64,000 nt of DNA from NCBI RefSeq assembly GCF_001619875.1, contig NZ_LRFC01000037.1, positions 186,001-250,000 on the forward strand, given 5' to 3'. The stretch comes from Fictibacillus phosphorivorans. GTDB taxonomy: Bacteria; Bacillota; Bacilli; Bacillales; Fictibacillaceae. The translations under genes and the position numbers were made by a program. This document shows positions 54,592 through 61,757 of this stretch, piece after piece (positions within the stretch are counted from its first letter, which is position 1; each line of letters opens with the position of its first letter). The notes beneath the pieces are model-generated. The model saw only the letters and a list, made by a program, of their open reading frames with translations, was not told where the DNA came from and did not search any database.

Positions 54592-55138
54592 AATCAACAG
54601 ATGCAAATGTAATAATCCAATTTCCATCCAAATATTCATAACCTAGTGTAATCTCATATGTACCATAGAGATCTGATGTGTTCTTCTGATAGACCCGATA
54701 AGAAGTATCAGAAAGCTGTTTAATGTTAACGGGTTCATTTTCCTCAAGCCATGGTGGGAGCTCTGTAGGAATAATGTACAACGAACTCTCTTTTTCCTCA
54801 AATAATCCGTCTGTATAATATGCAGCTATATCTTTTGACACAAAATTCATTAAGTATGTCATATATTCCTCTTTTGTGGAATAATGTAAAACTCTATAGT
54901 TTTCATCTGTTTCTTGTTTTAAAGCTTCAATAAAGAGATTTGCTCTTTTCTTCGCAATCTCCTCCGTAAAGGCTGGAATCTCTTGATTATTGCTACTTTT
55001 ATTGTTTTCCTCAGCCTTAACAGGTTGATTGATTATTTCATCCGGAGCACCGGGTTTCTCTTGTACGTTCTCTGAAATGTTAGGGACAATTAGAAATGAT
55101 AGCATAACAGCAAAACAAAGTGCTATAAAAGCTTTCAT
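54590..55138 (-). CDS. secreted or membrane-anchored protein, unknown
   Basis: 182 aa. N-terminal signal or anchor helix KAFIALCFAVMLSFLIVPN, then a low-complexity linker rich in N, E, P and K. A folded domain from about residue 60 begins PAFTEEIAKKRANLFIEALK and ends YEITLGYEYLDGNWIITFASVD. The latter resembles nuclear-transport-factor-like (SnoaL) or lipoprotein folds, but I cannot assign a family. ATG at 55138 has GGCGGTG about 7 nt upstream; an ATG two codons earlier is also open. Confidence 0.68.
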   Translation of the reverse strand: MKAFIALCFAVMLSFLIVPNISENVQEKPGAPDEIINQPVKAEENNKSSNNQEIPAFTEEIAKKRANLFIEALKQETDENYRVLHYSTKEEYMTYLMNFVSKDIAAYYTDGLFEEKESSLYIIPTELPPWLEENEPVNIKQLSDTSYRVYQKNTSDLYGTYEITLGYEYLDGNWIITFASVD

Positions 55139-55249
55139 GATCATTCACCGCCTGACATTGTTTTCTTACTATAATCTATTCACTGTATCCGTATTTTTAA
55201 ACATTTTTTAAAAAGAAGATTTTGGAAAGCTTTATTGCTTTTGGAAGCG

Positions 55250-55353
55250 GTTGATTTTCTGCTCCAGGATGCTCGCTTTCCGCGCGGTCCTCGTCGCATG
55301 CCTTGCTCGATGTATCTCAGGTAGTAGGCGGTAGTAGGCACGCTCCAATCAAC
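55250..55353. repeat. dispersed palindromic element, copy 4
   Basis: 104 bp with perfect 7-bp terminal inverted repeats GTTGATT (55250-55256) and AATCAAC (55347-55353). It shares CTCGCTTTCCGCG with the 14.2-kb copy. TCCTCGTCGCATGCCT recurs in the 82-bp units near 22.3 kb, and GGTAGTAGGCACGC recurs at the right end of that array. A 9-bp unit GTAGTAGGC is duplicated inside. Nothing else was seen in the 308-bp gap. Confidence 0.7.
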
Positions 55354-55452
55354 TTATCAAGGAAGAAATTCGAATAAAAAACCTCTAAAGCAAATTTCTT
55401 TTTGGAAAGTTCAATTCAAATATACGAAATAAAATAAAACAAATTTAAAATT

Positions 55453-55716
55453 CTAACAGGTTCTTTTTGATTTTTTACTTTTCTTGCCGATTTCATACAA
55501 TCCAGTTGCTGCCAAGCCGGCTATTCCTCCAGACCACAGCCTTAGTTCGGCATTCATATTCGTAAAAGGGGAAGCTAGTAAACCGATAAATAGCCCTACA
55601 AAAAAACTGCAAATCGGTATATATTTTTTCGGAAACGGGAAAGTACGTTTTAAGAGCTCCATCATCGCTGTCACCAAAGGAGCCAATAGTGACGAAAACA
55701 TGAGTACTTGCTCCAA
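55453..55716 (-). CDS. holin-like small membrane protein
   Basis: 87 aa. Two TM helices (about 5-21 and 35-52), with KRTFPFPKKYIPI between them and a third weakly hydrophobic segment GGIAGLAATGLYEIG, then a Lys-rich tail. The pattern recalls Listeria-phage Hol118-type holins that permeabilise the membrane. There is no endolysin or phage gene nearby. It may be a domesticated holin or a small export protein. The TTG at 55716 fits the GGAGG ribosome site; the frame opens at a GTG at 55725 that abuts it. Confidence 0.55.
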   Translation of the reverse strand: MEQVLMFSSLLAPLVTAMMELLKRTFPFPKKYIPICSFFVGLFIGLLASPFTNMNAELRLWSGGIAGLAATGLYEIGKKSKKSKRTC

Positions 55717-55933
55717 CAGGACCACCCCTCCCTATTTTCTAGCACGACCTTCCTTTATGTATTTTAAAGATTCAAGCTTCATAACTTATTTCCTGCCAGA
55801 CAAAAAAATACTTTTTGTCCTAAACAGAAAAAAAACACCATGCATAAAATAACGTGTTATGATTTTTTTCGATTATTTTATTGAAATGAGTCCATACTAA
55901 ATTGTAACGAAAGGCAAGACAGGAGTGAGTTTT

Positions 55934-56146
55934 ATGGTAAAAGGCGACGATCTATTTTTAATACGTTTGGAAGCAAATGAAATCTCTTGGTGGGAATATG
56001 CAAGAAATGTCTCCCCAGTGTCTAGACCAAAACAATACTTAACCTACTGGTCATTTTTAAGAAATAGAGGGAAACTTCCCAGAAGAGTAGTAAAAGAAGC
56101 GGAATGGCGTATGGAAGCCAGAAGAAAAGGATTACTCGATACTTAA
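55934..56146 (+). CDS. small basic protein, unknown
   Basis: 70 aa, starting MVKGDDLFLIRLEANEISWW, with the Trp-rich WWEYARN and a basic end RRVVKEAEWRMEARRKGLL. It has no TM helix or recognised family. ATG at 55934 has AGGAGTG 6 nt upstream. A terminator follows. It could be a DNA- or RNA-binding helper; that is a guess from charge only. Confidence 0.65.
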   Translation: MVKGDDLFLIRLEANEISWWEYARNVSPVSRPKQYLTYWSFLRNRGKLPRRVVKEAEWRMEARRKGLLDT

Positions 56147-56153
56147 GTACAAA

Positions 56154-56187
56154 AAAGCAAAAGACCTTTAAAAAGGCCTTTTGCTTT
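56154..56187 (+). terminator. terminator of the 70-aa gene
   Basis: AAAGCAAAAG-a-CCTTT pairs with AAAGG-c-CTTTTGCTTT (one mismatch), followed by a T-rich run. Confidence 0.8.
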
Positions 56188-56274
56188 AATTTTTTGTATG
56201 GTTAGGCTGTATCGTTACTTCTTCTTACTAATCCAGCATCCTTTGCCTGATCTGTTTTATCCATCTAAATGTTA

Positions 56275-56463
56275 TTAGTTATGTAATTTTCTTAACAGAC
56301 CGTTCAATTTCCGTACTTTTGATTCATATTCAGGCTTTAACTCATATTCCAAATCTTTCAGTTCAGAGTCTACCACTTCATAAGCATATCCCTGACTAAG
56401 TAATGCATCAATTAATAGTTCTTTATCCTCGTCTGTAAGGTTATTTTTCGTTTTTGTATTCAT
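56275..56463 (-). CDS. AbbA-like AbrB antirepressor
   Basis: 62 aa, highly acidic then basic. NLTDEDKELLIDALLSQGYA and YEVVDSELKDLE parallel the core of B. subtilis AbbA, which binds the transition-state regulator AbrB and blocks its DNA binding. Length fits (AbbA 65). The match is from memory of the AbbA sequence and should be checked. ATG at 56463 has GAGGGGG about 7 nt upstream; the frame opens 10 codons earlier. Confidence 0.5.
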   Translation of the reverse strand: MNTKTKNNLTDEDKELLIDALLSQGYAYEVVDSELKDLEYELKPEYESKVRKLNGLLRKLHN

Positions 56464-56552
56464 TGATGTGCCCCCTCTCGTATATAAAATCATTATAACG
56501 TGAGGCTATCTAGCGTATCCTTACTAAAAATTTGGAAATTTTAATTTTATCG

Positions 56553-56738
56553 CTAACTTGTAATCACAACCCAAGCAATAGCACCTAGTATGATAAGAAT
56601 GTTTGTAAAAATATCTAGAATTCGAGTGTCCTTTTTAAGGATATTTCCAGTAAAAAATAATAATAGGCAAATACAGAAAATGATAGCTAAATAAAACCCA
56701 ATAGCTGACCATGAAACGTACAGTAAGTGATTATACAT
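56553..56738 (-). CDS. 61-aa membrane protein controlled by a c-di-GMP riboswitch
   Basis: Two predicted TM helices: residues 7-30 (VSWSAIGFYLAIIFCICLLL) and 41-59 (FTNILIILGAIAWVVIT), joined by a short polar loop with KKDTR. No family recognised. ATG at 56738 has AGGGGG 7 nt upstream. The frame stays open to 56843, but those 35 codons lie over the riboswitch aptamer and are rejected. The aptamer ends 36 bases upstream and overlaps the control region of its ribosome site. It is monocistronic here, so its job must be inferred from c-di-GMP control: motility, adhesion or envelope are candidates. Confidence 0.75.
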   Translation of the reverse strand: MYNHLLYVSWSAIGFYLAIIFCICLLLFFTGNILKKDTRILDIFTNILIILGAIAWVVITS

Positions 56739-56774
56739 AGATATCCCCCTAATATCAGATTTCATAAATCGAAG

Positions 56775-56866
56775 GATAAGTCTCGTAAGGTAGCTGGCTG
56801 GCATATTGACTAAAATGAAGCCCCTATAGCTTTGCGTCCTCACTTTTCAGCGAGTTTGCCTTTATC
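56775..56866 (-). promoter_or_regulatory. cyclic-di-GMP-I riboswitch (GEMM)
   Basis: The minus strand contains GATAAAGGCAAAC, GAAA tetraloop region, GAGGACGCAAAGC, then TATAGGGGC and AATATGCCAGCCAGCTACC, the hallmark segments of GEMM-I. P1 arms are GATAA (56862-56866) and TTATC (56775-56779). An extended -10 (TGGTATAAT at 56935-56943) lies upstream. Downstream, TATCCTTC (56771-56778) can pair with GGGGGATA (56742-56749), the ribosome site of the 61-aa gene. P1 formation competes for TATC, so c-di-GMP should free the ribosome site, giving a translational ON switch. The mechanism is inferred. Confidence 0.92.
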
Positions 56867-56988
56867 AAACGATTTATGGCAGATCATCTCGTATTTTGTC
56901 GTAAAGACAAGACATATTTCCCACTCATAGGGATATTATACCAAAGAAACACTTATTTAGATGCATATTTTTTTACTATTTAAAAAAA

Positions 56989-57177
56989 TCAGCTAATATG
57001 GTTTTCTTGATCAATGTATTGAGCATTCTTCCATTCTAACTCTAGTTCACTTAGTGTGAATTCGGTTAAATGTCTGTGATCTTCATATCCATACAACCCT
57101 TTATGAATCAGATGTTGAATCAATCGCTGTTTGCGGCCTTCAACAGCTCTGCGAAGCTGCCCTTTATTATGATTCAT
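56989..57177 (-). CDS. Fur-regulated basic protein (FbpA/FbpB-like)
   Basis: 62 aa, basic. LRRAVEGRKQRLIQHLIHKG followed by LTEFTLSELELEWK matches the small FbpA family, which cooperates with the FsrA RNA in iron sparing. AAGGAG upstream of ATG. I saw no clear Fur box in the 70 bp before it. An Fe(III) ABC operon lies 4 kb away. Confidence 0.6.
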   Translation of the reverse strand: MNHNKGQLRRAVEGRKQRLIQHLIHKGLYGYEDHRHLTEFTLSELELEWKNAQYIDQENHIS

Positions 57178-57254
57178 TTAAATCTTCTCCTTTTTGTTAG
57201 CTGTTAAACATTTTAACCACATAAAAGAAGATTCAAGCCTTATTTTTCTAAACA

Positions 57255-57286
57255 AATAAAAAAGTCCCTTCGAGGAAAGGAACTTT
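57255..57286 (-). terminator. terminator of the 54-aa gene
   Basis: AAAGTCCCTT pairs with AAGGAACTTT (one mismatch) around a short loop. The minus-strand T run (TTTTTTATT) follows. Confidence 0.75.
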
Positions 57287-57300
57287 AATGTAAACCGCGT

Positions 57301-57465
57301 TTAATGCAAGACAGATTTACTCCACTGTTCATAAACAGAATTAGGCGCATTCCAGCACAACCAGGAAACCATTGTTTTAATACCTTGTTGACTAACTTCC
57401 CAATATTCCCAGCGCCTCTTGGAGAGATTCTCATAGATTCCTGTTTGGTTTACCCAATCATCCAC
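57301..57465 (-). CDS. 54-aa tryptophan-rich protein, unknown
   Basis: Below a 60-codon limit but well supported. A GTG start at 57465 has GGAGG 8 nt upstream. The frame encodes MDDWVNQTGIYENL, RRWEYWEVSQQGIKTM and VSWLCWNAPNSVYEQWSK, and a terminator follows the stop. It has six Trp in 54 residues and no clear TM helix. Not recognised. It could be a phage-like or regulatory peptide. Confidence 0.65.
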   Translation of the reverse strand: MDDWVNQTGIYENLSKRRWEYWEVSQQGIKTMVSWLCWNAPNSVYEQWSKSVLH

Positions 57466-57627
57466 ATTAAACGCCTCCTATTTATTTGCTTTATAAAAAC
57501 TTCTTGTTACATTCCTTATTTCCTTTTTTTTACGTTTGTAAAACTTCGACAAAAGGAAACATAATACTACAATCCTATCGTTATTGTACTTATATAAAGC
57601 AAAAGTCATACATATGAGGAGAATAAA

Positions 57628-58206
57628 ATGGACTTATTTTGTTTACCAACACTAGAACTTGCAAAAAAACTGTTAGGTATGGAGCTTATTCATCAGGATG
57701 ATAATGATGGTTTAGTTTCAGGATATATTGTTGAAACAGAAGCATATCTAGGGCCTGAAGACCGTGCAGCCCACTCTTATGGAAACCGAAGAACACCAAG
57801 AACAGAAGTAATGTTTCATGAGGCAGGAACGATTTATACCTATTTCATTTATGGAATGCACGTATGCTTTAACATTGTTTCAGGACCATTTAATAAGCCT
57901 GAAGCAGTATTAATAAGAGCAATACAGCCGGTAAAAGGGATAAAGAATATGAGGGAAAGAAGAGTAAATATAAAGAATGATATTCAGCTGACAAACGGGC
58001 CGGGCAAGCTTTCTAAAAGTATGAATTTTACTTTATCTGATAACGGAAAGAAACTAAATGAAAGCAAAATAAGAATTGAAGAAGGATTTAAAGTAAAAGA
58101 AGGAGAAATCGCAGCAGGTCCACGAATTGGTATTCAATATGCTGAAGAAGCGGTCCATTATCCTTATCGATTCTGGATAAAAAACAACCCTTACGTATCG
58201 CGCTAA
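57628..58206 (+). CDS. DNA-3-methyladenine glycosylase (AAG/MPG family)
   Basis: 192 aa, similar to B. subtilis YxlJ. It excises alkylated purines to start base-excision repair. GYIVETEAYLGPEDRAAHSYG holds the catalytic Glu and intercalating Tyr region, and TYFIYGMHVCFNIVS is the second family signature. ATG with GAGGAG. Its last 4 bases overlap the convergent membrane-protein gene. Confidence 0.93.
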   Translation: MDLFCLPTLELAKKLLGMELIHQDDNDGLVSGYIVETEAYLGPEDRAAHSYGNRRTPRTEVMFHEAGTIYTYFIYGMHVCFNIVSGPFNKPEAVLIRAIQPVKGIKNMRERRVNIKNDIQLTNGPGKLSKSMNFTLSDNGKKLNESKIRIEEGFKVKEGEIAAGPRIGIQYAEEAVHYPYRFWIKNNPYVSR

Positions 58207-58892
58207 TACGCAGGGTTGTTTTCTTTTTCTTTCGTGTCTGAAGCTTCTTCATCATTCATATAATCAACATTTACAGCTCTATTCGTTTCCTGCATCCAAC
58301 CCAGGTGATAGTAGGTCTGTTTTTTAATCGATACATATTTTGCTTGCATAATGAAAAGCCAGACAAGTACAAACAACGTTGTTTTTAAGACATTTTCAGC
58401 AGTGAACGCTGCAGCTTCAAGGGGCAGGACGTTAACTGCAATACTTGAGATCAAACCTATTAATAGAGCAGTCAATATAAACAAAGGGTGGTTTGTACGT
58501 AAAAATTTCAAACGCTGGTGAAGATAGGTTTGAACGAAAAGACGCTCTTGTGCATTGAATTGAAGATATCGGCTTTTGGCTGACTTTGCGTTAGCTAACA
58601 ATCCCTTAGATTTATCACTCTGCCAAAGCGATTTTAAGAATAAGGTAAATTCAATATCTTGAGAGGATTCAATGACCATTTTTCGATGGATAAAATTATG
58701 AGCCTGATAAAAAGTAATTCCATTAATCATAAGGCTTAAAAGTGCCGCCCCTGCGACGATAGTGACCGCAAAAACAAACCAAAAGTTATTCGCCCCACTT
58801 TGTATTAACTCTATGAGAGGAGTAGTAACAGTCTGAATCTGTACCCATATGACCTTACCAGTAAGCATTAATATCTCTAGCCATTTTTCCAA
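58203..58892 (-). CDS. integral membrane protein, unknown
   Basis: 229 aa with about four TM helices: near 36-60 (NNFWFVFAVTIVAGAALLSLM), 140-160 (LFILTALLIGLISSIAVNVL) and 173-192. Amphipathic helices link them, and an acidic tail ends in KEKENNPAY. No family assigned. TTG at 58892 has GGAG 8 nt upstream; the frame opens at GTG 58901. It is convergent with and overlaps the glycosylase gene. Confidence 0.7.
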   Translation of the reverse strand: MEKWLEILMLTGKVIWVQIQTVTTPLIELIQSGANNFWFVFAVTIVAGAALLSLMINGITFYQAHNFIHRKMVIESSQDIEFTLFLKSLWQSDKSKGLLANAKSAKSRYLQFNAQERLFVQTYLHQRLKFLRTNHPLFILTALLIGLISSIAVNVLPLEAAAFTAENVLKTTLFVLVWLFIMQAKYVSIKKQTYYHLGWMQETNRAVNVDYMNDEEASDTKEKENNPAY

Positions 58893-58982
58893 AAAGATCA
58901 CTCCGCAGTATCATTATGTATCTTTCTATTTTAGCATGTTTTCTTATCTTTGCTTACATTTATTTACTCATATTTAAATATA

Positions 58983-59013
58983 AAAAAAGCTGCAGAGAAT
59001 TTCTCTGCAGCTT
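58983..59013. terminator. terminator of the symporter gene
   Basis: AAAGCTGCAGAGAA pairs perfectly with TTCTCTGCAGCTTT, with T runs on both sides. Confidence 0.88.
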
Positions 59014-59026
59014 TCATATCAATCTA

Positions 59027-60262
59027 TTATGCACTAACCTCGTGATCTCGAGCTCCAAGATGTTTATCTTCACCTTTATCAACGATTACTGCACAAGCAG
59101 CATCTCCTGTGATGTTGACAGCCGTTCTTAACATATCAAGAAGTCGGTCAACACCAAGGATTAGAGCGATACCCTCAACTGGTAATCCAACTGAGTTTAA
59201 TACCATGGCTAGCATGATTAATCCAACACCAGGTACCCCTGCTGTACCGATACTTGCAAGAACTGCTGTTAGGATAACTGTCAACATCGCACCGATACTT
59301 AAGTCTACATCATATACTTGTGCGATAAAAATTGTTGCTACCCCTTGCATAATCGCTGTTCCATCCATGTTAATCGTAGCGCCTAACGGCTGTACAAATC
59401 CACTTACAGATTTGCGAACACCAAGGTTTTCTTGAGCTGTTTTCATGGAAATTGGAAGTGTAGCATTTGAACTTGATGTACTGAATGCTACTGACATTGC
59501 AGGCGTAAATCCTTTAAAGAACTTTACAGGATTCATTTTACCTAAAAGTGCAACAGATCCACCGTACGTGACGATTGAATGAATTGCTAAGGCCGCAATT
59601 ACGATCGTCATGTAGAGTCCCATAGCTTTAATCGCATCCATACCCTGGCTTCCGATTGCCGAAGCGATTAGAGCAAAAGCCCCGTATGGAGCAAATTTCA
59701 TTACTACATTTACAAGGTACATCATGATATCGTTACCTTGTTCAATCAAATCCATAATTCCTTTTGTTTTGCTTCCAAGCATCGTTAACGCGAAACCAAC
59801 AAATACTGAGAAAGCAATGATTTGAAGCATGTTTCCATCAGCCATAGCCTGAACAGGGTTGGTAGGAATAATTCCTAATAACGTATCTGTAACAGCTGGA
59901 GCTTCTTGTGCTTCAAATTTAGCTCCTTCGGTTTTAAAGTCACCTACGCCTGGTTTAAAAATAAGTGCTAAACTCATAGCAATAATGATGGCGATTGTTG
60001 TAGTAGCTAAGAAGTAACCGATTGTTTTTGCACCGATACGTCCTAATTTCTTCGGATCACCTAATCCTGCAGTTCCTAAAACGATTGAAAAGAAAACAAT
60101 TGGTACAACAAGCATTTTAATAAGATTTAAAAACAATGTTCCCACTGGCTTTAAAACGTATTTATCCAGTGTTGCGAACGCATCTGGCAAGGCTAAATTA
60201 AGAATAAGTCCTGCTACAACCCCTAGTGCCAGCGCGATCAAAATTTTCGTTGACAATTTCAT
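59027..60262 (-). CDS. dicarboxylate/amino acid:cation symporter, GltT-like
   Basis: 411-aa glutamate/aspartate transporter of the DAACS family with eight TM helices and two re-entrant hairpins. The substrate-binding hairpin has SVAFSTSSSNATLP and the conserved NMDGT motif (ATINMDGTAIMQ). It likely imports glutamate/aspartate or a dicarboxylate with Na+ or H+. A c-di-AMP riboswitch precedes it. c-di-AMP-dependent control fits the reported toxicity of glutamate/aspartate uptake when K+ and c-di-AMP balance is disturbed in B. subtilis. ATG with AAGGGGG. Could also be closer to GltP. Confidence 0.88.
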   Translation of the reverse strand: MKLSTKILIALALGVVAGLILNLALPDAFATLDKYVLKPVGTLFLNLIKMLVVPIVFFSIVLGTAGLGDPKKLGRIGAKTIGYFLATTTIAIIIAMSLALIFKPGVGDFKTEGAKFEAQEAPAVTDTLLGIIPTNPVQAMADGNMLQIIAFSVFVGFALTMLGSKTKGIMDLIEQGNDIMMYLVNVVMKFAPYGAFALIASAIGSQGMDAIKAMGLYMTIVIAALAIHSIVTYGGSVALLGKMNPVKFFKGFTPAMSVAFSTSSSNATLPISMKTAQENLGVRKSVSGFVQPLGATINMDGTAIMQGVATIFIAQVYDVDLSIGAMLTVILTAVLASIGTAGVPGVGLIMLAMVLNSVGLPVEGIALILGVDRLLDMLRTAVNITGDAACAVIVDKGEDKHLGARDHEVSA

Positions 60263-60357
60263 AAACGCATCCCCCTTTATTAGAAAATTCTTACTATTGT
60301 TACTATAGTATGAGGAGTGTGTCCTAATACATGCCTAAATTTTTATGTTTGCTGCAC

Positions 60358-60394
60358 ATAAAAACCCACGAAAATAGAGAGGATTTTCCGTGGG
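60358..60394 (-). terminator. riboswitch terminator upstream of the symporter gene
   Basis: On the minus strand CCCACGGAAAAT (60383-60394) pairs with ATTTTCGTGGG (60365-60375) with one bulge, followed by a run of five T. It lies between the aptamer and the gene, 95 bp before the ATG. Confidence 0.85.
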
Positions 60395-60445
60395 ATACAC
60401 CGCAACACATAGACTTAGCCCATGTATTAAAGCTCTCTCTCCAAA

Positions 60446-60593
60446 AACGCTTACGAGGTTAGCTGTCGGATTAGGGAATTGAGAGTTATCCCTTTTGTAT
60501 TATACAAATTCATCCCGAGGCGTAATGCCAATGTTGTGGTTCCCCCGCTTCTTCTCTTCAGTCCTAAGAATAGAAGTGAAGAATTCAGCGAAT
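60446..60593 (-). promoter_or_regulatory. c-di-AMP (ydaO-yuaA) riboswitch
   Basis: On the minus strand the aptamer starts near TTCGCTGAAT and contains GCGGGGGAACC, GGGATGAAT, AAAAGGGAT and CCCTAATCCGACAGCTAACC then TCGTAAGCG, the family's most conserved 3' strand. Such switches terminate transcription when c-di-AMP is high and usually control K+ and osmolyte genes; here the gene is an amino acid symporter. Confidence 0.94.
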
Positions 60594-60610
60594 CATATTA
60601 ATATGCTCTA

Positions 60611-60640
60611 ATTTTATCAACATACATAAAAATTTGTCAA
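60611..60640 (-). promoter_or_regulatory. sigma-A promoter of the symporter transcript
   Basis: On the minus strand TTGACA (60635-60640), 18-nt spacer, TAAAAT (60611-60616), just upstream of the c-di-AMP aptamer. Confidence 0.78.
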
Positions 60641-60774
60641 GAAAACGCGATATACTTATTTATTCCAATTAAAAGTTTCATCATTAATGTTTTCCATATT
60701 CTTCTTCTACCCCATAAGTATCAGGGTAACATCGAAATATATAGAAGGTTTTATTTTTCAGGGAGGTATAGTTA

Positions 60775-60969
60775 ATGAAAATTGTATTTTATGAAAAAGG
60801 TGAATTAAGTATTATCGTTGGTGCTTCAAAATTAAAAGGAGAGCTGACGATTGAACAGATAAAGAACGAAAGTGAAAAGAAAGCAAAAGAACTTGGAGAG
60901 TTATTAGGCCGAGAGATCGGGTTCTTAATCGACATGAACGGCAAATTGGATGCTCAATTTAAAAAATAG
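60775..60969 (+). CDS. small cytosolic protein, unknown
   Basis: 64 aa: MKIVFYEKGELSIIVGAS, then a charged helical part KNESEKKAKELGELLGREIG and the end FLIDMNGKLDAQFKK. No family recognised. GGGAGGT precedes ATG and a terminator follows. No further feature was seen in the 130 bp upstream of its ribosome site. It stands alone between the symporter leader and the iron operon. Confidence 0.68.
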   Translation: MKIVFYEKGELSIIVGASKLKGELTIEQIKNESEKKAKELGELLGREIGFLIDMNGKLDAQFKK

Positions 60970-61013
60970 TAACTTTGTTCTGCTTGTACGCTGTGGAACT
61001 TCAAAAGGAAAAT

Positions 61014-61040
61014 AAAAAAACCGGTATCTCCGGTTTTTTT
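61014..61040. terminator. terminator between convergent genes
   Basis: AAAAAAACCGG pairs with CCGGTTTTTTT around TATCT (61025-61029). It serves the 64-aa gene and the convergent ABC operon. Confidence 0.87.
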
Positions 61041-61043
61041 TAT

Positions 61044-61757
61044 TTATACATAAGCTAGCGAAAGCTTTTCTCTATTTTTTTTAAATACTGCCTCTGGCCT
61101 TCCTGCCTCCTGAATCTTTCCATCATGCATTAGAACAATCCTGTCTCCAATCGCACGAGCATCCTCTTCGTCATGTGTAACAAATATAGAGGTAATACCA
61201 GTAAGCTTTATAATGTCTTTTAAATCATCACGAATTTGTTCTTGAAGCTTACTGTCCAAATTACTAAAAGGTTCATCGAACATAATTAGCGATGGATTCG
61301 GCGCTAAAGCTCTCGCTAAAGCCACTCGCTGCTGCTGCCCCCCACTTAATTCATAGGGATAGCGAGATGCAAACTCTTCCATTCCTACCAAAGTGAGCAG
61401 CTCCTCCATGCGGTTTTGCTTCTGTTTACGACTCATTTTATGGAGGCCAAACTTAATGTTCTTTTCAACCGTCATATGTGGAAACAGAGCATAGTCTTGG
61501 AAAACTAGACCTACTCCGCGTTTTTCAGGCTGTACGAACCGTAATGAATCATTCATAACGGCACGATCAATCGAAATCGATCCTCTTGCAGGTATTTCAA
61601 GTCCTGCAATTAGACGAAGCAATGTGCTTTTCCCGCTGCCGCTTTGCCCTAGGATTACAGTAACTTCACCTTGCTTAAACCCTAAAGAAAGGTTCTCAAA
61701 TAGAGGTTTACGGGAATTTTTATAATTGAACGTTAGATCTTTAATTTGAACAAACAT
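61044..61757 (-). CDS. Fe(III)-type ABC transporter ATPase
   Basis: 237 aa. Walker A GQSGSGKST at 37-45, signature LSGGQQQRVALARAL, Walker B LIMFDEPFSNLD. It resembles the FbpC/PotA-type ATPases of ferric iron importers. Its ATG overlaps the permease stop by one base. It is the third gene of the operon SBP-permease-ATPase. There is no long C-terminal regulatory (TOBE) extension. Confidence 0.88.
   Translation of the reverse strand: MFVQIKDLTFNYKNSRKPLFENLSLGFKQGEVTVILGQSGSGKSTLLRLIAGLEIPARGSISIDRAVMNDSLRFVQPEKRGVGLVFQDYALFPHMTVEKNIKFGLHKMSRKQKQNRMEELLTLVGMEEFASRYPYELSGGQQQRVALARALAPNPSLIMFDEPFSNLDSKLQEQIRDDLKDIIKLTGITSIFVTHDEEDARAIGDRIVLMHDGKIQEAGRPEAVFKKNREKLSLAYV

Noticed and set aside
56739-56843. 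N-terminal extension of the 61-aa membrane protein
   Set aside because: These codons lie over the c-di-GMP aptamer; the ribosome site and family-independent start are at 56738.
57304-57564. 86-codon plus-strand frame
   Set aside because: No ribosome site, and it is antisense to the better supported 54-aa gene.
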